A DNA stretch of 6,848 nt from Candidatus Dormiibacterota bacterium (GTDB taxonomy: Bacteria > Chloroflexota > Dormibacteria > Aeolococcales > Bog-877): NCBI GenBank assembly GCA_003135035.1, contig PLDE01000264.1:1-6848 (forward strand), in the 5' to 3' direction. Under the pieces are notes generated by a model. That model searched no databases. It was not told the origin of the DNA and saw only the letters and a program-made list of their open reading frames with translations. How positions within the stretch are numbered: the first letter of the stretch is position 1; every line of letters starts with the position of its first letter. Below are positions 1 to 4,498 of this stretch, piece after piece. The position numbers were made by a program, and so were the translations under genes.

Positions 1-923
1 CCCTGGGCCCTTTGGAAGGCGCGCAGGGTGGGCAGGCCGGGCGGGTCCGGCATGAGCGATCGGGAGATGAAGTACCCGGCGACCGCCACCACCAAGGTGG
101 TGACCACCTCGGGGTCGGCCTGGCGGAAGCTCCGGTGCTGCTCGATCAGCCACTCCGGCTCCGGTCCCCCCTGCATGGCCACGCTCGGGGCCAGCCCCAA
201 GGGGTCGAACCAGGCAACCCCACGGCAGGCAGACGGCCAGTCCAGAAATACCACCGATCCACTCTCGGTGAGGAGCAGGTTGTCGGCTCGCAGGTCGCAG
301 TGCAGCAGGGTTTCCCCGCCGATGCCCTCGTGCCAATGCTCCTCGCGTTCGGCCAGCCTTTCCAGATTGCGTCGGCTCCAGGCATCGAGCCGGACCGCGG
401 GATCGGCCTGCAAGCGTCGCCAACCGTCGAAGGTGGTCTGATGGCGCTCCACAACCGTCGGGAGATCGGGCAGTGGGCAGGGGGTTAGTAGGGCCTGAAA
501 TTGGCTGATGGCGGTCAGCACCAAGCTCAACTCATCTCTCCGCCAGGGCAGTCGCGGGTGGGTGCCGACGACGGCCTCAAGCACCAAGGCGACCCACTCG
601 CCGTCATCGCAGAAACCCAGCAATTTGGCGACGGGAGCGCCGTCGGGCATGCAGGCCAGTACCCGCGCCTCCTCGCGATGTAATTCGGGCGTCTGCGGGT
701 TGGGGACCTGTCCAACCGCCTTGACGAAGACGCTCCGCCCATCTGCGAGCTGCAATCGGGACGCCACGCCTGGCGAAAAACCCGTCGGCTGCGAGAGCGC
801 CGTCAGGACCTTTGCCCCGAGCAGGTCCTCCACGCTTCTCCGAACCGGTGCTGGAAGATCAGCCCAGTCCATCCGCATCCCGGCGGCGGCGGGGCATGCC
901 TGCTCGGTCTCGCCCTTCGACAT
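1..923 (-). CDS. APH-fold phosphotransferase (aminoglycoside phosphotransferase family), 3' end outside window
   Basis: Reading the minus strand from ATG 923-921 gives 307 residues with no stop before the edge. The protein has the kinase-like APH fold. A glycine-rich nucleotide loop, GFSPGVASRL, lies at about residues 48-57. A beta-strand lysine, K68, follows in VFVKAV, the usual ATP-contacting position. The catalytic loop is HCDLRADN (residues 208-215), matching HxDxxxxN, with D210 as the expected catalytic base. The metal-binding Asp is D228 in VVFLDW. The visible C-terminus, PGLPTLRAFQRAQ, resembles the end of many actinobacterial members, so only a short tail is probably missing. A GAGG at 931-934 sits 7 nt before the ATG and favours this start; ATGs at 878 and 872 lack such a site. 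The family phosphorylates hydroxyl groups on small molecules. The substrate is unknown here, and antibiotic resistance should not be assumed. No signal peptide is seen, so it is probably cytosolic. Confidence 0.9.
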   Translation of the reverse strand, partial: MSKGETEQACPAAAGMRMDWADLPAPVRRSVEDLLGAKVLTALSQPTGFSPGVASRLQLADGRSVFVKAVGQVPNPQTPELHREEARVLACMPDGAPVAKLLGFCDDGEWVALVLEAVVGTHPRLPWRRDELSLVLTAISQFQALLTPCPLPDLPTVVERHQTTFDGWRRLQADPAVRLDAWSRRNLERLAEREEHWHEGIGGETLLHCDLRADNLLLTESGSVVFLDWPSACRGVAWFDPLGLAPSVAMQGGPEPEWLIEQHRSFRQADPEVVTTLVVAVAGYFISRSLMPDPPGLPTLRAFQRAQ

Positions 924-1112
924 CCTCAAGCCTCGGGTCCCGCGAGCAGCGCAGATCTGGTCAGCTCGGCCGTCCCCTGGCGGGCAGAGCCCGGTCGAGC
1001 GCTGACTGCGCGAGCGGTCCTTGACCCATGACAACAAGATACTTCGCGGCTTCGCGACTCATCCGAGCCGGCGTCTTTGGCACCCCGGTAGAGTGGACGA
1101 CAGGTGCCCTAG

Positions 1113-1431
1113 GTGGTCCCCGAGCGTCTACTCGTGTCGATGGTTACCGTCGCGGAGCTGCGCCTCGGCGTCCTAGCCACGGAGGACGGACCCACCCGAG
1201 CACGACGGCTGGAGACGCTGTCAGTGGCGGAGGCGCTCGATCCCTTGCCGATCGATGGACGTGTCGCGCACGCTTGGGCCGGCGCTGCGTCTTGCGCTAC
1301 GTGACGCGGGCAAGCGGATGCCGATCAAGGACTCCTGGGTAGCCGCAACAGCCATTGCCCACGGGATGCCCGTTGCATCCCAGGACGACGACTACGACGC
1401 CGTCCTGGGGCTCCGCATGATCAGGCTCTGA
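1113..1431 (+). pseudogene. Degenerate VapC-type PIN-domain toxin, N-terminally truncated and frameshifted
   Basis: Intact VapC toxins are small Mg-dependent RNases held in check by a VapB partner. Two frames together encode most of one. The first frame, from GTG 1113, gives LLVSMVTVAELRLGVLA and later ALDPLPIDGRVAHAWA, then ends at TGA 1302-1304. The second, from about 1282, gives ALRLALRDAGKRMPIKDSWV and later SQDDDYDAVLGLRMIRL, ending at TGA 1429-1431. Removing one base in GCCGG (1278-1282) joins them as HAWAALRLALRD, so this is a +1 frameshift. Of the four PIN acidic residues, the Glu of TVAEL, the Asp of IKDSW and the Asp of SQDDDYD remain. The N-terminal Asp of the VDTS-type motif is missing: an in-frame TAG (1110-1112) lies just before GTG 1113. 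No VapB gene is recognisable between 924 and 1112. A sequencing error could explain the internal shift but not the missing N-terminus. Confidence 0.82.
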
Positions 1432-1471
1432 GACCGAGCCGACCAGGGCGAAAGCGGGCAATCGACGCGAG

Positions 1472-1543
1472 TGGAGCCGGCGGGAATCGAACCCGCGACC
1501 TCTTCCATGCCAAGGAAGCGCGCTCCCGCTGCGCCACGGCCCC
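1472..1543 (-). tRNA. tRNA-Ala, anticodon GGC
   Basis: On the minus strand the 72 nt fold into a full cloverleaf. The acceptor stem pairs GGGGCCG with CGGCTCC (one G-U pair), followed by discriminator A. The D arm is GCGC/GCGC with loop AGCGGGA. The anticodon stem CTTCC/GGAAG holds loop TTGGCAT, whose anticodon GGC (1511-1509) reads the alanine codon GCC. The variable loop is AGGTC. The T arm GCGGG/CCCGC encloses TTCGATT. CCA is not encoded, since CTC follows the discriminator. The gene is divergent from the ACT-domain gene and convergent with the VapC remnant. No convincing terminator was seen between 1432 and 1471. Confidence 0.97.
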
Positions 1544-1667
1544 ATATGCTCCCCAGATCGAGAGGAACCGACGAAGGGTATCAAAGCGCAGCTGAGTAGG
1601 CGATCCTTCGACCGCTCCGGGCGGCCGATCTCTGTTCCGACGGGGCAAGCCGAGAGAAACTCCCCAG

Positions 1668-2156
1668 GTGGCTAACCCGTGCGGTGGGGCGCCCGGCCGC
1701 CTGCAACTCACAGCTGCCCCGACCAGGCTCGCCATCTGCCGACTGGACCCTGGCCAGCCAATACCCGGCTGGGCGACCGCTGGGGACTTGTGGAGCGTCA
1801 GCCGGTCGGAGGCCGAGCTCTCCCTGGTCTGCGCGGAGGCGCTGGTGCCAGACGGGGTGACGCAGAGCGGACCGTGGCGTGCTCTGGTGCTGGCGGGTCC
1901 CCTGAACCATGACTTGGTCGGGGTCCTGGCGACGATCTCGGCGACGCTGGCTACCGCTCGGATACCGATCTTTGCAATCTCAACCTTCGACACGGATTGG
2001 CTCTTGGTGCCGGAGGATCAGCTTCCGCGAGCCAGCTTGGCCCTGAGTGAGGCGGGTCACACGGTGGATCTGGAGGAGGCAGGCCTGACTCCGCGAGGTC
2101 GCCTAAAACGAACAGCGACCCGGCGTTGGCCGGGCCGCTGGGGGAGGGTGGGCTAG
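1668..2156 (+). CDS. ACT-domain protein (ACT_7 / CASTOR-like family)
   Basis: This encodes a 162-residue soluble protein. The N-terminal block, RLQLTAAPTRLAICRLDP (residues 11-28), followed by LWSVSRSEAELSLVC (41-55), matches the first half of small bacterial two-lobed ACT proteins. The core ACT_7 segment spans about residues 71-133 and includes LAGPLNHDLVGVLATI and the diagnostic IPIFAISTFDTDWLLV (99-114). ACT domains usually bind amino acids or other small ligands, or mediate oligomerisation; no enzymatic domain is present, so a sensor or regulatory role is inferred and the ligand is unknown. The start is GTG 1668, with a weak GAGAGA at 1652-1657 ten bases upstream. No in-frame ATG precedes it. 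The Arg-rich tail (residues 134-162) goes beyond the usual domain end and is encoded by a strongly structured stretch of DNA. It stands alone, divergent from tRNA-Ala. Confidence 0.83.
   Translation: MANPCGGAPGRLQLTAAPTRLAICRLDPGQPIPGWATAGDLWSVSRSEAELSLVCAEALVPDGVTQSGPWRALVLAGPLNHDLVGVLATISATLATARIPIFAISTFDTDWLLVPEDQLPRASLALSEAGHTVDLEEAGLTPRGRLKRTATRRWPGRWGRVG
2113..2140. terminator. GC-rich hairpin at the 3' end of the ACT gene; terminator-like on the minus strand
   Basis: CAGCG (2113-2117) and CCCGGC (2119-2124) pair with GCCGGG (2129-2134) and CGCTG (2136-2140) around a GTTG loop. Only one A/C mismatch separates the two stem segments. On the plus strand the hairpin is followed by G-runs rather than T's and lies before the ACT stop codon, so it is not a classic intrinsic terminator in that direction. 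Read on the minus strand it is followed by TTCGTTTTAGG, a short T-rich tract, and could end antisense transcription coming from the right. The structure is seen directly; its function is inferred. Confidence 0.4.
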
Positions 2157-2331
2157 CGCCCGACCGGGTTGCGAGCCGGACGCCAAGATCCAGAGTGCGG
2201 CCGTCGCCTGGGAGTGGGCTGGGACCGGCCTGAGAGCTTCCCCAGACATCGGGGTGTTCCCGACGAGGCTCAAAGACGTCTCAGGCACACCACAGGAAAT
2301 CCTCAGATTGCGGCGGCAAACTGAGCGGAGC
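2157..2331 (+). promoter_or_regulatory. Upstream region of the two-component genes with an 8-bp inverted repeat
   Basis: This gap precedes the response regulator gene. It holds GCCTGAGA (2228-2235) and its exact inverse TCTCAGGC (2279-2286), 43 nt apart, and an 8-bp palindrome AGACGTCT at 2274-2281 that overlaps the right arm. No TA dinucleotide occurs in the region, so no TANNNT-type -10 box can be drawn. A promoter must therefore be non-canonical, or transcription must enter from upstream. The repeat arms are candidate regulator-binding or leader-RNA elements, but nothing here proves binding. Confidence 0.25.
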
Positions 2332-3024
2332 ATGGATGAGGAGACACGGGTCCTGGTCGTCGACGACGAGACCAACTTGGCGGAACTGGTGGCGACCGCC
2401 CTGCGCTACGCTGGGTTCGTCACTGCGACGGCGGGAACCGGCGCCGGAGCTATCGCCCAGGCTAGCGAATTTCGCCCCCACTTGGTGATTCTCGATGTGA
2501 TGCTGCCGGACTTCGATGGCTTCGAGGTCAGTCGTCGGCTCGGTGAATCCGGCTCTCAGGCTCCGATCCTGTTTCTCACCGCCAGAGACGCCACCGAGGA
2601 CAAGGTTCGCGGGCTCACCGTCGGCGGCGACGACTACGTCACCAAACCCTTCAGCCTGGATGAGCTGATCGCTCGAGTACGGGTCATCCTCCGCCGCTCC
2701 GGTCACCAGGCGGAGAGCCACACTGTTCTGACCTTCGCCGACTTGGAGATGGACGAGGACCTGCGCGAGGTCCGGCGCGCTGGAGAACTAGTCGAGCTGA
2801 CCGCCACCGAATACCGGCTCCTGCGCTATCTCCTCATCAATGCGCGAAGGGTGCTCACCCGAGCCCAGATCCTGGACCATGTCTGGAAGTACGACTTCGG
2901 TGGTGACGCGGGGATCCTGGAGACCTATATCAGTTACCTGCGCAAGAAAGTGGACCGCAAGGAGCCGTCGTTGATCCACACCGTTCGTGGCATGGGGTAC
3001 GTTCTGCGCCTGCCGCGCTCCTGA
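2332..3024 (+). CDS. OmpR/PhoB-family response regulator
   Basis: This 230-residue DNA-binding response regulator has an N-terminal receiver domain (about 5-120). It carries the acidic pair D11-D12 in VLVVDDE, the phospho-acceptor D55 in LVILDVMLPD, T83, Y102 and K105 in DDYVTKPF. A winged-helix output domain (about 132-227) contains ELTATEYRLLRYL, the recognition-helix region ILETYISYLRKKVD and the closing IHTVRGMGYVLRLP. All key receiver residues are present, so it should be phosphorylatable. The start at ATG 2332 fits the family's usual N-terminus and length. Its ribosome-binding site is poor: GGAG ends one base before the ATG. TTG 2308, with AGGA ten bases upstream, is an alternative that adds 8 residues. 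The gene ends 2 nt before the sensor kinase gene, its evident partner. It resembles mycobacterial TrcR in type, but orthology cannot be shown from this sequence. Confidence 0.95.
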   Translation: MDEETRVLVVDDETNLAELVATALRYAGFVTATAGTGAGAIAQASEFRPHLVILDVMLPDFDGFEVSRRLGESGSQAPILFLTARDATEDKVRGLTVGGDDYVTKPFSLDELIARVRVILRRSGHQAESHTVLTFADLEMDEDLREVRRAGELVELTATEYRLLRYLLINARRVLTRAQILDHVWKYDFGGDAGILETYISYLRKKVDRKEPSLIHTVRGMGYVLRLPRS

Positions 3025-3026
3025 CC

Positions 3027-4472
3027 ATGTCGCTGCGCCTGCGCCTGCTGGTCGGCCTGGTGGCATTGGTGGCGATCGGACTGGGGGTCACCGACGCTGT
3101 CACCTACTTGGTGCTGCAATCGAATCTGAGTCAGCAGATCAACGCCCAGGCGTACGATTCCGCCGACAACGTAGCCCACTACTTGGCCATCTACGAGTCC
3201 ACCTATCCCGAGCAGCCTCGGGGCGGCGTCGACGTTCCCCCGGGAAGCGTTGGTGAACTGGTCGGACCCAACCAGAGCTTCGGGCCCTTCTTGTTCAACG
3301 CCAGCAGAAAGACCCCCCGCCCGAAGATTCCCGCCAGCCTGGGTGCGGGGGCGATGACCAGCTATCGCTATCTCACCGTCCCGGCCGTCAGTGGCGGCGG
3401 CGAGTTTCGCTTGCTGGTGATCCCCACCAACGTGCCCGGAGAGACCCTGATCGTGGGAATCTCCCTCCACTATGTGGACGAGACGTTGGCTCAGCTCCGG
3501 CTGATGGAGATTCTGGTTAGTGCCGCCGTGTTGCTGGGGATGGCGGTCCTGGCCTGGTGGACGGTGCAGCTGGGTCTCCGCCCCTTAGCCCGGATCCGGA
3601 CCACCGCCCGAGCAATCGCCGCGGGTGACCTGAGCCAGCGGGTGGAGCCGGGGGCGCCGGGCACTGAGGTTGGTCAGCTGGCCACCAGTCTCAACGAGAT
3701 GCTGACGCAAATTGAACGAGCGTTTGCGGCCAGGTCCGCTTCGGAGGCCCGCATGCGCCAGTTTATGGCGGATGCCTCGCACGAGCTGCGTACCCCGCTG
3801 AGTTCGATCCGCGGCTATGCGGAACTCTTTCGCCACGGGGCCAAGGGTCGTCCTGATGACCTGAACAAGGCGATGACCAGAATCGAGAGTGAGTCGGCGC
3901 GGATGACCCAGTTGGTCGATGACCTCCTTCTGCTGGCTCGGCTAGACGAGGGCCGTCCCCTGGAAACCACCACGGTCGATATGTCCGAGCTGGCGGTGGA
4001 CGCGGCCGCCGACGCCGGCGTGGCTGACCACCAGCACCCGATTCGGGTCGAGGCGCCGGAGCCCGTGACCGTGGTGGGCGACGAGGCTCGGCTGCGGCAA
4101 GTGGTCGCCAACCTGCTCCGCAATGCCACCCTGCACACGCCTGCCCAGACTCCGATTGAGGTTTCCGTGGTTCAGGACGGCGAGTTCGCTCTGCTGCGGA
4201 TCGCTGACCACGGACCGGGCGTTCCGCCCGAGATTGCGAGCAGGGTCTTCGAACGATTCGTGCGAGCGGATCAGGCGCGAGGGCGAGAGCATGGCGGCTC
4301 AGGCCTGGGTCTGGCGATCGTATCCGCGATAGTTGCGGCGCACCAGGGCAGCCTGACCCTGGAGACGACGCCGGGGGGAGGGGCCACCTTCTTGGTTCGG
4401 CTTCCCCTTCGACCGACTGAGACGGCAACTAGCGAGCCGGCCCCCGATGAAGTGGAGACCGAGCCCACCTGA
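3027..4472 (+). CDS. Membrane sensor histidine kinase (HAMP-HisKA-HATPase)
   Basis: This 481-residue kinase should autophosphorylate on a histidine and pass phosphate to the adjacent regulator. A membrane segment lies at about residues 6-30. An external sensor region of about 125 residues follows (31-157), with no recognised domain and no cysteines. The second membrane segment is at 161-182 and a HAMP linker at about 183-234. The H-box FMADASHELRTP places the phosphorylated His at H252. The ATPase domain shows N-box ANLLRNA (N362, N366), G1 DHGPGVP (394-400), F-box VFERF (407-411), G2 GGSGLGLA (423-430) and G3 TPGGGATF (448-455). All catalytic boxes are intact. ATG 3027 lies 2 nt after the regulator's stop and has no clear ribosome-binding site of its own, which suggests translational coupling. 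A Glu/Thr/Pro-rich tail closes the protein. The layout resembles TrcS-like actinobacterial kinases. The stimulus is unknown. Confidence 0.95.
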   Translation: MSLRLRLLVGLVALVAIGLGVTDAVTYLVLQSNLSQQINAQAYDSADNVAHYLAIYESTYPEQPRGGVDVPPGSVGELVGPNQSFGPFLFNASRKTPRPKIPASLGAGAMTSYRYLTVPAVSGGGEFRLLVIPTNVPGETLIVGISLHYVDETLAQLRLMEILVSAAVLLGMAVLAWWTVQLGLRPLARIRTTARAIAAGDLSQRVEPGAPGTEVGQLATSLNEMLTQIERAFAARSASEARMRQFMADASHELRTPLSSIRGYAELFRHGAKGRPDDLNKAMTRIESESARMTQLVDDLLLLARLDEGRPLETTTVDMSELAVDAAADAGVADHQHPIRVEAPEPVTVVGDEARLRQVVANLLRNATLHTPAQTPIEVSVVQDGEFALLRIADHGPGVPPEIASRVFERFVRADQARGREHGGSGLGLAIVSAIVAAHQGSLTLETTPGGGATFLVRLPLRPTETATSEPAPDEVETEPT

Positions 4473-4484
4473 TCAAGGCAGGAT

Positions 4485-4489
4485 GGGAG
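4485..4489 (+). promoter_or_regulatory. Ribosome-binding site of the glucosidase gene
   Basis: GGGAG lies 9 nt before GTG 4499 and decides that start, since no ATG is available before the conserved WGPF segment. GGGA can pair with TCCC at 4492-4495 around GAA, so the site sits in a small, weak hairpin. Confidence 0.55.
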
Positions 4490-4498
4490 AATCCCCAG

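Noticed and set aside
1021..1043. TTGACC at 1021-1026 as a plus-strand -35 box, and TATCTT (minus strand, 1041-1036) as a -10 box for the phosphotransferase
   Set aside because: The plus-strand pair would have a spacer of only about 11 nt. The minus-strand TATCTT has no -35 match at 16-18 nt. Both look like chance.
961..1062. Minus-strand mini-ORF (33 codons, MSREAAKYLVVMGQG...) as a VapB antitoxin
   Set aside because: It is too short, lies on the opposite strand to the VapC remnant, and shows no AbrB-like, RHH or Phd-like motif and no convincing ribosome-binding site.
1028..1342. Plus-strand ATG frame of 104 codons
   Set aside because: It overlaps the VapC remnant in a different frame. Its protein has no family features and is rich in Arg, Gly and Ser, as expected for an out-of-frame reading of GC-rich DNA.
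1432..1471. GGGCGAAAGCGGG as a terminator for tRNA-Ala
   Set aside because: Only two base pairs form around the GAAA loop, and no T-tract follows on the minus strand.
2254..2331. N-terminal extension of the response regulator from GTG 2254
   Set aside because: It would add 26 residues before the canonical MDEETRVLVVDDE start, has no ribosome-binding site, and the extra segment shows no family similarity.
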